This document shows positions 16,977 through 25,446 of a stretch of 64,000 nt of DNA, piece after piece. The stretch is taken from the NCBI RefSeq assembly GCF_019924045.1, contig NZ_JAHXBN010000008.1, forward strand, positions 1 to 64,000, written 5' to 3'. Made by a program: the position numbers and the translations under genes. Origin of the DNA: Dyadobacter fermentans (GTDB lineage Bacteria; Bacteroidota; Bacteroidia; Cytophagales; Spirosomataceae). Within the stretch, counting starts at the first letter, position 1; each line of letters begins with the position of its first letter. The notes below the pieces were generated by a model. It had not been told where the DNA came from, searched no databases, and saw nothing but the letters and a program-made list of their open reading frames with translations.

Positions 16977-17588
16977 ATGGATCTTCCGCTTCTGATAGGT
17001 GTTACAGGGGGTATTGGTTCGGGTAAAAGCATGATTTGCAGGCTGTTTGAATGTCTGGATATCCCTATTTACTATGCTGACAGTCGTGCCAAATGGCTTA
17101 CTAACAACGATCCGGAAATCCGTGCGAAGGTAGTGGCACTGCTAGGGCAAGAGGCTTATGATAGCGAGGGAATGTACAATACCCGATTTGTCGCGTCCCG
17201 TGTTTTCAAAAATGAGCCATTACTCAAAGAGCTCAATGCTATCATCCATCCGGTCGTACTTCGTGATACCAAAGCGTGGGTCACTCAAAATGCGGGAGCG
17301 CCGTATGTAGTGAAGGAAGCCGCCATTATGGCTAAGGCTGGACAGGCCAATGCGGTGGACGTCGTGGTTGTGGTAGAAGCGCCGGTCGAGTTACGGGTTC
17401 AAAGGATATTGCAGAGGGATAAACGCCCTGAGCAGGAAATCAGGGCGATTATCGAACGGCAGGTTTCCGACGAATCGAGGCGCGACATAGCCGATTATAT
17501 TGTAAACAACGACGATGCTTCCGAGCTGATTCCGCAAGTACTGCATTTGCACGAACTTTTCTTGAAAAGGAAATCCTCCGAACGTTAG
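16977..17588 (+). CDS. coaE: Dephospho-CoA kinase
   Basis: CoaE phosphorylates the 3'-hydroxyl of dephospho-CoA in the last step of CoA synthesis. The P-loop GVTGGIGSGKS lies at residues 7-17, DSRAKWLTN follows with the family's conserved Asp, and a lid region (RVQRILQRDKR) lies near residue 145. The ATG at 16977 gives a 203-residue protein beginning MDLPLLIGVTGG, the usual length; an in-frame ATG at 16929 overlaps ybbR and is less likely. The stop codon overlaps the stop of the convergent dnaX by four bases. Confidence 0.93.
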   Translation: MDLPLLIGVTGGIGSGKSMICRLFECLDIPIYYADSRAKWLTNNDPEIRAKVVALLGQEAYDSEGMYNTRFVASRVFKNEPLLKELNAIIHPVVLRDTKAWVTQNAGAPYVVKEAAIMAKAGQANAVDVVVVVEAPVELRVQRILQRDKRPEQEIRAIIERQVSDESRRDIADYIVNNDDASELIPQVLHLHELFLKRKSSER

Positions 17589-19399
17589 AAGTCCACATCC
17601 AGCCCCAATGCTTGCTTCAATTCGAGCAAATAGGGGTTTTTTTCTGCTAAAAAGTTGAATTTCTCAGCCGGGGTATAAGGCAGCCTGTTTACCTCTTGCG
17701 GTGCAACGCGGGGGTTAATGTCCAGTTTTGGTGCATCCATCCGTGCTTTCAGGAAGCCCAGCAACTCATACCGCATATTCATTACAGCATCCTGTTGGTG
17801 ATCGTTATCCAGCGCGATTTCGATCGTGGTACCATTCAGCTGAATTTCACGGTTCAATGTGATTTGCTCGGTCGTTGAATTGCCGGCTTGCAGGCGTTTT
17901 TGGGAGAATTCGTACCAGAAACGTTGCAGATTGGCCAATGTCAATTCTTCCCTTTTTGCACCATTTGGAACAGCAGCATAATCTACCGAAGGCTCGGTAT
18001 TGCTTTGCTTAGTAGTTTGCTGTGCCGGCGGAGTGAGCGATTGCGTCAGCGAAACGGTACTTTTAAGCCGCGAAGGAGCAGCTTGCTGCGGTGCCGACTG
18101 CTGCGGAGTTGCTTGCTGTGGTGCAGCTACCGGTTGTGAAGGTGTATTCGCGTAAGCGCTTCCGTTTGACTGGCCGTTAGCTGGCGCCGCAGGTTGAGGG
18201 GGCGCCGCTTGTGATGGGGGTGCCGCATTGTTCAGGGATTGTTGAGGCTCAACTTTTTTTTTTGCCGTTTCATCAACGGCTGCAAGAGAATGAAGTTGAA
18301 GAACTTGGGGCAAATTGGCGAGTTTCATGAGACAGAGCTCTACATGCAACCGCTGGTTTTTCGCCGATTTGTAATTGATATCGCATTGCCCGGTAATGCT
18401 CAGCGCCGAAAGCAGGAAGCTGAGATCGGCCATCAGGGATTGTTCAAGGTATTTCCGCTCAGCTGATTCGGAAACTTGTAGTAAGGTTACTGTTGCCGGA
18501 TCTTTGCACACGAGCAGGTTCCGGAAGTGTTCCAGAAGGCCTATAACAAAAAGGTGCCCATCGAATCCTTTCCTTAAAATCTCATCGAACAGCACCAGCG
18601 AGCGTGCAATACTGCCCGCCGTAAGCGCGTCCGTGATTTTGAAATAGTAGTCGTAGTCGAGAATGTGCAGGTTTTCCAGCACCGCCGCATAGGTGAGGTG
18701 GTTGTTGGTGGAAAACGTCACGTTAAGGTCAAACATCGAAAGCGCATCCCGCAACCCCCCGTCGGCTTTCTGGCCAATCAGTTCCAGCGCTTCATGTTCG
18801 GCATTGATACCTTCTTTTTTCGCGATATCGGCGAGATGGCGCGCGATATCTTTCGATTGAATGCGGTTAAAGTCGAAGATCTGGCAGCGCGAAAGAATCG
18901 TAGGCAGGATCTTATGTTTTTCCGTCGTAGCAAGAATAAAAATAGCGTACGAAGGCGGTTCTTCCAACGTTTTCAGGAATGCGTTGAAGGCAGCCTGCGA
19001 AAGCATGTGGACCTCATCAATGATATAGATCTTGTACTTCCCTGTCTGAGGCGGGTAACGTACCTGGTCGATCAGGTTACGGATATCTTCCACAGAGTTA
19101 TTGGAAGCTGCGTCGAGCTCGTGGATATTAAAGGAAGCGTTGTTTTGGAAGCTCACGCAAGACTCGCATTCGCCGCAGGCCTCTACATCATCGCCCAGGT
19201 TCTGGCAGTTGATGGTTTTGGCCAAAATACGCGCGCAGGTCGTTTTTCCTACACCGCGCGGACCGCAGAAAAGGAAAGCTTGCGCGAGGTGATTGGTGCG
19301 AATGGCATTCTTTAATGTGGTAGTGATGTGTGATTGACCCACCACCGAATCAAAGGTGACGGGACGATACTTCCTGGCCGAAACAACGAAATGATCCAT
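17585..19399 (-). CDS. dnaX: DNA polymerase III subunit gamma/tau
   Basis: The clamp-loader ATPase, 604 residues from the preferred ATG at 19399 (MDHFVVSARKYRPVTF); an in-frame ATG at 19432 adds 11 atypical residues. Walker A is GPRGVGKTT, the zinc site includes CGECESC, Walker B is DEVH, and the sensor-1 region is ILATTEKH. Domain III ends near residue 370. A Gln/Pro/Ala-rich linker (about 385-475) leads to a tau-type C-terminal domain. An A10 run at codons 379-382 marks a likely slippage site for a gamma form ending near residue 383. The gene overlaps coaE tail to tail by four bases. Confidence 0.95.
   Translation of the reverse strand: MDHFVVSARKYRPVTFDSVVGQSHITTTLKNAIRTNHLAQAFLFCGPRGVGKTTCARILAKTINCQNLGDDVEACGECESCVSFQNNASFNIHELDAASNNSVEDIRNLIDQVRYPPQTGKYKIYIIDEVHMLSQAAFNAFLKTLEEPPSYAIFILATTEKHKILPTILSRCQIFDFNRIQSKDIARHLADIAKKEGINAEHEALELIGQKADGGLRDALSMFDLNVTFSTNNHLTYAAVLENLHILDYDYYFKITDALTAGSIARSLVLFDEILRKGFDGHLFVIGLLEHFRNLLVCKDPATVTLLQVSESAERKYLEQSLMADLSFLLSALSITGQCDINYKSAKNQRLHVELCLMKLANLPQVLQLHSLAAVDETAKKKVEPQQSLNNAAPPSQAAPPQPAAPANGQSNGSAYANTPSQPVAAPQQATPQQSAPQQAAPSRLKSTVSLTQSLTPPAQQTTKQSNTEPSVDYAAVPNGAKREELTLANLQRFWYEFSQKRLQAGNSTTEQITLNREIQLNGTTIEIALDNDHQQDAVMNMRYELLGFLKARMDAPKLDINPRVAPQEVNRLPYTPAEKFNFLAEKNPYLLELKQALGLDVDF
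18241..18263 (-). promoter_or_regulatory. Slippery A10 run in dnaX, probable frameshift or transcription-slippage site
   Basis: The coding strand has ten A residues (plus-strand T-run 18254-18263) spanning GCA AAA AAA AAA, at Ala379-Lys382. One added A gives K-K-K-S-stop; one lost A gives K-K-K-L-S-L-N-N-P-stop. Both shifted frames therefore end within ten codons. GTTGAGCCTCAAC (18241-18253) follows directly and can form a short stem. Thermus dnaX makes gamma at a comparable A-run by RNA polymerase slippage, and E. coli dnaX by ribosomal -1 shifting. Confidence 0.65.
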
Positions 19400-19437
19400 G
19401 GTGCAAGATACTTCCGTGCACTGGATTTTCAAAGCCG

Positions 19438-20298
19438 TTACTTCGTCGCGAGCGGGTACACGCGCACGTAATCGATCTCCATTTTTTGTGGGAAAACGCT
19501 GTCATCCACGCCCTTTTGCCCACCCCAGTTACCACCGACGGCTACGTTTAAAATTAAATGAAAAGGCTTGTCGAACGGCCACTCCGGCCACTGGTAGGTT
19601 GCTTCCTTTTTGAATGTGAAATAGGCGTTGCCGTCAACGAGGATTGTCACCGCTTCAGGCGTCCATTCGCAGGCGTACACATGGAAGTTTTCCGAAAGTC
19701 CTTTTACGATGATATTGTTGCCCTTGTTGGTTTTAATAGCGTGATTGAATGCTTTCGTATGGATATTCCCATGCAACCGATCCTGATCAAAACCGACATG
19801 CTCCATAATATCGATTTCGCCATTGTCCGGCCAGCCTTTGTTGCCGTAGCTGTTTCCGCTGGCCAGCATCCAGATCGCCGGCCAGGTCCCGCGCCCCTTC
19901 GGTAGCTTCGCCCTGATCTCGAATTTGCCATACGTAAAGTCGCCCTTTCCCTTCGAAACTAGCCTTGCCGAGCTGTATTGCTGCTTGCCGGATGGCTCTT
20001 TAATGGCTGTGATCACCAAATGGCCGTTTTCCACCTTGGCGTTCTCGATTTTGCTGGTATAATTTTCCAACTCGTTATTCCCCCAGCCATGGTCGCCAAG
20101 ATCGTAGCTCCATTTGGCGGCATCGGGCTTGCCGGTGTAGTCGAATTCGTCCTGCCAGGAAGGGGTGGTGGCGAATTCGTATTGGGATGTCGCAGGTTGC
20201 GGTTTCTCTGAGGGCTGGGCGCAGCCTTTTAAGGCTGTAAAGAAGCCTATGCCTGACAGCATTAAGAGGCTCGATATCGAAAGTCTGAGCATTTTCAT
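19438..20298 (-). CDS. GH16 family beta-glucanase lipoprotein
   Basis: A 286-residue glycoside hydrolase. The N-terminal leader ends in a lipobox-like ALKGC (Cys26), so it is probably a lipoprotein in the outer envelope. The catalytic GH16 motif EIDIME is at residues 161-166: Glu161 nucleophile, Asp163 helper and Glu166 acid/base. GWGNNELENY and GTWPAIWML are conserved substrate-cleft motifs of the laminarinase (beta-1,3-glucanase) branch, though the exact linkage cannot be fixed by eye. Its ATG overlaps the stop of the 49-residue ORF upstream (ATGA), so translation may be coupled. A second ATG lies six bases in. Confidence 0.9.
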   Translation of the reverse strand: MKMLRLSISSLLMLSGIGFFTALKGCAQPSEKPQPATSQYEFATTPSWQDEFDYTGKPDAAKWSYDLGDHGWGNNELENYTSKIENAKVENGHLVITAIKEPSGKQQYSSARLVSKGKGDFTYGKFEIRAKLPKGRGTWPAIWMLASGNSYGNKGWPDNGEIDIMEHVGFDQDRLHGNIHTKAFNHAIKTNKGNNIIVKGLSENFHVYACEWTPEAVTILVDGNAYFTFKKEATYQWPEWPFDKPFHLILNVAVGGNWGGQKGVDDSVFPQKMEIDYVRVYPLATK

Positions 20299-20444
20299 CC
20301 TTTTTTTCGTGATTTGGCGACTTCTGGATGGTCTTCTATTTTTGGTAAGTTATTGAAATCGATGTTTTTAGATAGTTTTTCAAGCGATCGGACTTTCTCT
20401 TCTACTATCTTCCTCTGTTCAGGTGTGAGATGATATCTTTCCAT
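20295..20444 (-). CDS. Unannotated 49-residue protein, partner of the DUF6934-like gene
   Basis: I translated this ORF by hand: MERYHLTPEQRKIVEEKVRS opens it, a long charged helix follows, then a less ordered tail (FNNLPKIEDHPEVAKS) ends in K-K-G. It begins two bases after the stop of the 143-residue gene and its TGA overlaps the ATG of GH16, so the three genes look like one operon. It has no signal peptide or membrane segment. The small helical protein beside a larger unknown one recalls toxin-antitoxin or regulator pairs, but there is no sequence proof. I do not recognise a family. Confidence 0.65.
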   Translation of the reverse strand: MERYHLTPEQRKIVEEKVRSLEKLSKNIDFNNLPKIEDHPEVAKSRKKG

Positions 20445-20446
20445 GG

Positions 20447-20878
20447 TCAAAGCCGTTTTATGTAGTAAACATCATATTCCTTATTCGGTTCAAATAGAGA
20501 CACTTCTCCGTTTTTGTTTCCGTATACTTCGAACTTCCCGGAAATTTTCGATAATGCCTGAGTGATGGCTATGCGGTACAATCTTTGTCTGCGGTCATCA
20601 TTCCCATAAAATCCGACGATAATTTCCGGATTGCGGACCAGGAAATGATCGACTATCTGAAATACCGTGGCCAACACTTCCCTGACATCACCGTTTCTAC
20701 TTTCAACATCATCGCATAACTGTCCATCGTCAGTTACATCCATTAATGCCAGATTGAACAAGTTGTCGTTCAGTGAACGCGCTAGTAAAACGGCTTTCCG
20801 AATTTTCTTAACAATACTAACACTTTCAAAGCGGTACACCGACTCTTCGAGTGCAAACGGATAATTTTTCTCCTTCAT
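20447..20878 (-). CDS. DUF6934-like protein of unknown function
   Basis: A 143-residue cytoplasmic protein. The pattern of an N-terminal YRFESVSIVKKIRKAV, then FNLALMDVTDDGQLCDD, SRNGDVREVLATVFQIVDHF, and GFYGNDDRRQRLYR resembles the Bacteroidota family I remember as DUF6934, which has no assigned function. The conserved N-G-D and D-R-R-x-R-L-Y blocks suggest a defined active or binding site. It has its own promoter and is followed after two bases by the 49-residue ORF. The lower GC content than neighbouring housekeeping genes suggests an accessory gene. Confidence 0.65.
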   Translation of the reverse strand: MKEKNYPFALEESVYRFESVSIVKKIRKAVLLARSLNDNLFNLALMDVTDDGQLCDDVESRNGDVREVLATVFQIVDHFLVRNPEIIVGFYGNDDRRQRLYRIAITQALSKISGKFEVYGNKNGEVSLFEPNKEYDVYYIKRL

Positions 20879-20914
20879 AAATTTAACGACTTATAGTGTG
20901 CCAGAATGCTCCCC

Positions 20915-20944
20915 CAAACATATAAAAAATCCCTATAACCCAAA
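20915..20944 (-). promoter_or_regulatory. Promoter of the DUF6934-like operon
   Basis: On the minus strand, TTTG (20941-20944), 18 bases, TATGTTTG (20915-20922) fits the Bacteroidota consensus. The start codon is 36 bases beyond the -7 element. Confidence 0.65.
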
Positions 20945-20995
20945 TTATAAATTGCTAAACCCCAGCATTTAGTGAAATCCTGTGGTTTTCATGCT

Positions 20996-21003
20996 TAATT
21001 TTG
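20996..21003 (+). promoter_or_regulatory. Possible -7 element of the GSCFA gene
   Basis: TAATTTTG matches TAnnTTTG and lies 24 bases before the ATG. No convincing -33 TTG is seen at the right spacing. Confidence 0.35.
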
Positions 21004-21027
21004 TAGCCCGCTTGTCGTTTTTATGTA

Positions 21028-22029
21028 ATGAAGGAAATAAAGTTGAGCACGGAAGTTGCCCTGGATGCCCCGGATTGGAAGATCGATCACCACACCAAAA
21101 TTCTCACCATAGGCTCCTGCTTTGCCGAGGTGCTGGGCAGCCAGTTAGGTAGTTATAAGTTTGATGTACTCAATAACCCGATGGGTACGGTGTTCAACCC
21201 GCTGACAATATGCAAAATACTCGACAGCGCGGTGGAGGGTAAAAGGCCCAATCCGGCATTATTCCTGCAAAACCCCGATCAGATCTGGCTGCACCACGAT
21301 TTCCATTCTTCACAATGGGCTAATGGGCAGGGCGCATTGGATGCCCAGCTTTCCGACCAGCTCGATGAAATCCGTGAATTTCTGGCAGAGGCAGATGTAC
21401 TGGTGATTACACTGGGTACCGCCTACGCGTACCGCCACAGGAAAACCAATCTGATCGTAGGCAACTGCCATAAAATGCCAGCCGATCGTTTTGTCAAGGA
21501 ACTGCTTCATTTCGACCAGATTTCGATCGCATTCGAACAATTGATCCAAAAGCTGATCCCCTATAACCGTAAACTGCGCATACTGCTTACGGTAAGCCCC
21601 GTGCGTCACACGCGTGACACGCTTTCACTTAATCAGGTGAGTAAATCGACGTTGCGCCTGGTGGCCCACCGCCTTTCAGAGAAATATAAGCATGTAGAGT
21701 ACTTCCCTTCGTACGAGATTATGATCGACGAATTGCGGGATTACCGCTTCTATAAGGAAGATATGATCCATCCGAGCACTGTGGCGGAGGAATACATTTT
21801 CAACGCATTTGCACAAAACTATATCGAGGGTGGCTCATTGAAATTCATGACCGAATGGGCGTCAGTTCGTGATACGCTGGCCCACCGGCCGCAGCACGGG
21901 CACACGCCGGGACACTTGAAAATGCTGAAATCGCTGTGGAGCAAGCTCAATGCGATCTCACGGAACGTGGATGTTTCCGCCGAAATGGAGGAAGTGGAGC
22001 GGAGAATCGGAGAATTTCCGGGAATGTAA
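21028..22029 (+). CDS. GSCFA domain protein
   Basis: A 333-residue protein carrying the motif that names the family, G-S-C-F-A, at about residues 29-33 (TIGSCFAEVLG). The family belongs to the SGNH/GDSL hydrolase-like fold; TLGTAYAYRH and a late DMIHPST, which supplies the Asp-x-x-His typical of SGNH enzymes, support that. It has no signal peptide, so it is cytoplasmic. In the family the Cys may replace the SGNH serine nucleophile, but no reaction is established. It lies 60 bases before mrp on the same strand. Confidence 0.88.
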   Translation: MKEIKLSTEVALDAPDWKIDHHTKILTIGSCFAEVLGSQLGSYKFDVLNNPMGTVFNPLTICKILDSAVEGKRPNPALFLQNPDQIWLHHDFHSSQWANGQGALDAQLSDQLDEIREFLAEADVLVITLGTAYAYRHRKTNLIVGNCHKMPADRFVKELLHFDQISIAFEQLIQKLIPYNRKLRILLTVSPVRHTRDTLSLNQVSKSTLRLVAHRLSEKYKHVEYFPSYEIMIDELRDYRFYKEDMIHPSTVAEEYIFNAFAQNYIEGGSLKFMTEWASVRDTLAHRPQHGHTPGHLKMLKSLWSKLNAISRNVDVSAEMEEVERRIGEFPGM

Positions 22030-22089
22030 CAAACTCATTGGCGGCATTTCGTGTTGCATAATATCAAGTCAAAAGTACCAACCATAATA

Positions 22090-23196
22090 ATGGGAGAATT
22101 TACAATCAATAAAGAAAAAGTATTGCAGGCATTGAGTACTGTGGAGGAGCCCGATCTGAAAAAGGATCTGGTGACGCTCGGTATGATCCAGGATATAGAA
22201 ATAGGGGTGAATCAGGTGCGGTTTACGGTAGTGCTTACCACCCCGGCTTGCCCTCTCAAAGAACTGATCAGGAAAAATTGTGAGAATGCGATCCATGAGC
22301 ATCTGAGTCCGGAAGTAGAAGTGATTATCAAACTCACGGCGAATGTAACGACAACGCGGCACACAGGCCCTCTGATCCCTGGTGTTAAAAACGTGATCGC
22401 GATCTCATCCGGTAAAGGTGGAGTGGGGAAATCCACGGTGACGGCCAACCTCGCGATGGCATTGCATCGCTCAGGCGCGAAAGTGGGGATTATCGATGCG
22501 GATATTTCCGGGCCGTCGATCCCGGTGATGTTCGGAGCGGAGAATATGCAGCCCACAATCACTCCGAAAGACGGAAAGAATTTTATCAACCCGATCCGCC
22601 AATATGGTATTAAAATGATGTCGATCGGCTTCCTGACGCCGCCGGATAGCGCGGTGGTTTGGCGCGGACCTATGGCCAGCCAGGCGTTACGTCAGTTTTT
22701 CGGCGATACCGACTGGGGCGATCTGGATTACCTGCTGATCGACCTGCCTCCGGGCACCAGCGATATTCACCTTACATTGGTACAAACCGTTCCGGTAACA
22801 GGCGCTGTGGTGGTAACCACACCTCAGAAAGTGGCGCTCGCCGATGCTGTGAAAGGTTTGTCGATGTTCAGGCAACCGCAGATCAATGTGCCTGTTCTAG
22901 GTGTGATTGAAAATATGGCCTGGTTTACGCCCGAAGAACTGCCTGATCACAAATACCATATCTTCGGCCAGGGTGGAGGGCAATCACTGGCAGATAAATT
23001 CGAGGTACCGCTGATCGGACAGATTCCATTGGTACAAGGCATTCGCGAGGCTGGTGACGATGGCCGTCCGGCGGTAATGGATACGAATCCGATCGTGAAC
23101 GAGGCATTTATGGATGCCGCGGAAGCATTGGCGCAGCAGATTGCGATCCGTAATGCGTCGCGCGAGAAAACCAAAGCTGTTGAAATCCAGGTTTAG
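22090..23196 (+). CDS. mrp: Mrp/ApbC-type Fe-S cluster carrier ATPase
   Basis: A 368-residue protein with an N-terminal MIP18/DUF59 domain (about 1-85, TPACPLKELI) and a C-terminal P-loop ATPase with the deviant Walker A ISSGKGGVGKST near residue 105 and DLPPGTSDIHLT. It carries and delivers Fe-S clusters. The CxxC found in many Mrp/Nbp35 proteins is absent: the equivalent stretch reads ENMAWFTPEELPDHKYHIFG, a form I recall from Bacteroidota. ATG 22090 is chosen because the extension to 22051 is not conserved-looking. The following nfu gene supports the Fe-S role. Confidence 0.92.
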   Translation: MGEFTINKEKVLQALSTVEEPDLKKDLVTLGMIQDIEIGVNQVRFTVVLTTPACPLKELIRKNCENAIHEHLSPEVEVIIKLTANVTTTRHTGPLIPGVKNVIAISSGKGGVGKSTVTANLAMALHRSGAKVGIIDADISGPSIPVMFGAENMQPTITPKDGKNFINPIRQYGIKMMSIGFLTPPDSAVVWRGPMASQALRQFFGDTDWGDLDYLLIDLPPGTSDIHLTLVQTVPVTGAVVVTTPQKVALADAVKGLSMFRQPQINVPVLGVIENMAWFTPEELPDHKYHIFGQGGGQSLADKFEVPLIGQIPLVQGIREAGDDGRPAVMDTNPIVNEAFMDAAEALAQQIAIRNASREKTKAVEIQV

Positions 23197-23264
23197 CAGT
23201 TAGTAACTGAATGATTTGATTTTTTGGATATAATCTTGCATCTTAGCAGACAGACTTTTTAACA

Positions 23265-23522
23265 ATGGATTCAAAAGAAAAAACCATAGAATTGATCGAG
23301 CAGGCGCTCGAAACGGTGCGTCCTTACCTGCATGCAGATGGAGGAGATGTGAAATTGGTAGAACTGACGGACGACATGATTGTGAAGCTGGAATTGCAAG
23401 GCTCCTGCCAAAGCTGCCCGATGAGTGCAATGACTTTCCGTGCAGGCCTGGAAGAATCGATCCGCAAAGCGGTACCTTATATTAATAAGGTTGTTTCCTC
23501 GAATGTGCCTGAGCTGGCATAA
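23265..23522 (+). CDS. NifU C-terminal domain (Nfu-type) Fe-S scaffold
   Basis: An 85-residue single-domain Nfu protein. The opening ETVRPYLHADGGDVKLVEL and the cluster-binding CQSCPMSAMTFRAGLE, with the CxxC at about residues 46-49, are diagnostic. Two copies of the CxxC hold a 4Fe-4S cluster at a dimer interface, and the protein hands it to target enzymes. It lies 68 bases after the Mrp-type carrier. A strong terminator follows. Confidence 0.93.
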   Translation: MDSKEKTIELIEQALETVRPYLHADGGDVKLVELTDDMIVKLELQGSCQSCPMSAMTFRAGLEESIRKAVPYINKVVSSNVPELA

Positions 23523-23551
23523 CAGCGGAAAATTGATATCAAATATTGATC

Positions 23552-23597
23552 AAAAGCAGTTTCCTGAACGGGAAGCTGCTTTTTGCTTTTTAATCCG
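23552..23597 (+). terminator. Rho-independent terminator after nfu
   Basis: AAAAGCAG-TTTCC pairs with GGGAA-GCTGCTTTT across a short loop (23552-23584), with one G-T pair, followed by TTTTGCTTTTT-like sequence. It closes the GSCFA-mrp-nfu run. Confidence 0.75.
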
Positions 23598-23684
23598 CGC
23601 GGTAAATAGGCAGAAATTGATTCCTCCCGATTAGTCACTTATATTGCGGGCATCATTGGATTGCATTAATCAGGAATATCAACC

Positions 23685-25385
23685 ATGCGTATCGGAATTT
23701 TTTTTGGAGGTCCTTCCCGCGAGCGGGAGATATCATTTGCAGGTGGCAAAACGGCATTTGAATACCTCGATAAGTCACTTTTTGAGCCGGTACCGGTTTT
23801 CGTAGACAGCTTTGGCAGGTTCATTCTGCTGCAAAAGGAATTAATGTATTCGTCCGAGATCCGGGAGTTCTATCCCGCGCCGGGCATTCAAAAAGACGGT
23901 TTTAAAACGTACATTGAATCTTTCCCCGAACTGGCCGCAGCCGGTATTCCTGCCGAAATCGGGAAACTGATTTCGCCGGCTGAATTCAGGGAGTATTTCG
24001 ATTTCGTGTTCCTGGCCATGCACGGGCCTGATTGCGAAGACGGCGCAATCCAGGGCTTGCTGGAATGGTACAAAATCCCATACAGTGGTCCGGGCTTGAT
24101 GGGTTCAGCGGTGGGTATTGACAAGATATTACAAAATGAAATGATTGCCCTCGTGAACGGGCAGGAGAAGAAGAGTTGGACGCTCAAATACAGCCAGTGG
24201 GTTCCGAAAGATTACCCATTGCTTTTCCAGGTTTTAAAAAAGCATCTGGGACTGCCATTGGTCATTAAGGCTCCCCATCAGGGCTCGTCGATCGGCGTGG
24301 CGATTGTGAAGGAGGATTCTCTGGAAGAATTTGTGTCGGCTGTAAACCAGTGTTTCTTCCAGATTGAGCTCGATGCCGAGACATGGAAGGAGCTGGATGA
24401 AGCCGAAAAACTGGCCTGGGGGCAAAAAATCGCTAACCTGGACGAGGGCATTGGTTTCCCTGTGATCCTGGATGGCAAGACGATCTATCACCCAACTACA
24501 TTGATCAGCGAGCTGGAAATCTACTTCTCCGAAGGCAATAACCACGCATTACTAAGCAGTTCCAATGCGGAAGATCAGGTGTTGGTAGAAGAATTTGTGA
24601 ACGGTCAGGAGTTCTCCTGTGGCTGTATTCAATTCGACGACGGTTCGCCGCTGGCATTGCCACCGAGTGAAGTGATCAAAATGGTAAAGGTCTTTGATTT
24701 CAATGCAAAATATAAACCCGGGGCGAGCCGTAAACGCATTCCCGTGGATACTACCCTCGAAAAGAACCAGGAAATTCAGCAGATGATCGCAGCGACGTTC
24801 CAGCAACTGGGCATTAACGCCTGTGTGCGGATCGACGGCTTCCTGACCGAAAACGGCACCATCCTGCTCCACGATCCGAACACGATTCCGGGCATGTCGC
24901 CTACCTCTTTCATTTTCAAGCAAATGGCGGAGATCGGTTTGAACGTAACCCAGGCATTGACCTACCTCGTACGCCAGTCGCTGCGCGAGCGTATACGTAC
25001 GGGCAAACACACGTGGGCGCTCCGCGCATTGCTCGAAAAGCTCGATGCGCGCATAGCTGCTAACGTCGCTACTGAAAAACCTGCCGAACACATCGTTTTT
25101 GACGCTACCGACGAAGCCTACGTCGAGGCACGGCGCCGCTACGGCTTGTTGAATGCGGGTGGAAAAGTTACCCCGGTTCCCGTATTGAAAGCCGCCGACG
25201 GCCAGTTCTATCAATTGCCCAACCCATTGATGTTCAAGGAATATGTATCGGATGTGGAAGACTTGCTGCATGCGGAACGTCATCCTTTGCTGGTCGAAAC
25301 TTCGCAAAAGGCGGCTGCGCTCACGCACTTTTTTGCCGGGGCCGTTTCGTATGACATTATCCGAATAGACAACCCGGCTCTGTAA
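23685..25385 (+). CDS. Long D-alanine--D-alanine ligase-like ATP-grasp protein
   Basis: A 566-residue protein. The N-terminal IFFGGPSREREISFAGG is the Ddl fold opening, MHGPDCEDGAIQGLLEWYKI and PYSGPG are classic Ddl motifs, VIKAPHQGSSIGVAI is the ATP-grasp nucleotide loop, and PNTIPGMSPTSF is the catalytic end. Two things are odd. It is about 230 residues longer than Ddl, with an insertion of about 80 residues in the ATP-grasp core and a C-terminal extension of about 110. The metal-binding E-x-N of Ddl also reads D-P-N. It may ligate a different amino acid or dipeptide. The gene stands alone between two terminators. Confidence 0.78.
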   Translation: MRIGIFFGGPSREREISFAGGKTAFEYLDKSLFEPVPVFVDSFGRFILLQKELMYSSEIREFYPAPGIQKDGFKTYIESFPELAAAGIPAEIGKLISPAEFREYFDFVFLAMHGPDCEDGAIQGLLEWYKIPYSGPGLMGSAVGIDKILQNEMIALVNGQEKKSWTLKYSQWVPKDYPLLFQVLKKHLGLPLVIKAPHQGSSIGVAIVKEDSLEEFVSAVNQCFFQIELDAETWKELDEAEKLAWGQKIANLDEGIGFPVILDGKTIYHPTTLISELEIYFSEGNNHALLSSSNAEDQVLVEEFVNGQEFSCGCIQFDDGSPLALPPSEVIKMVKVFDFNAKYKPGASRKRIPVDTTLEKNQEIQQMIAATFQQLGINACVRIDGFLTENGTILLHDPNTIPGMSPTSFIFKQMAEIGLNVTQALTYLVRQSLRERIRTGKHTWALRALLEKLDARIAANVATEKPAEHIVFDATDEAYVEARRRYGLLNAGGKVTPVPVLKAADGQFYQLPNPLMFKEYVSDVEDLLHAERHPLLVETSQKAAALTHFFAGAVSYDIIRIDNPAL

Positions 25386-25397
25386 TTAGAAGTATTC

Positions 25398-25446
25398 GCG
25401 GGTTACTTATTTTGGCTCATTATGAGTCGGTTACCCGCTTTTTTGT
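25398..25446 (+). terminator. Terminator after the Ddl-like gene
   Basis: An outer stem GCGGGT / ACCCGC encloses an inner CTCAT-T-ATGAG stem and is followed by six T residues. It lies 13 bases past the stop codon. Confidence 0.75.
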
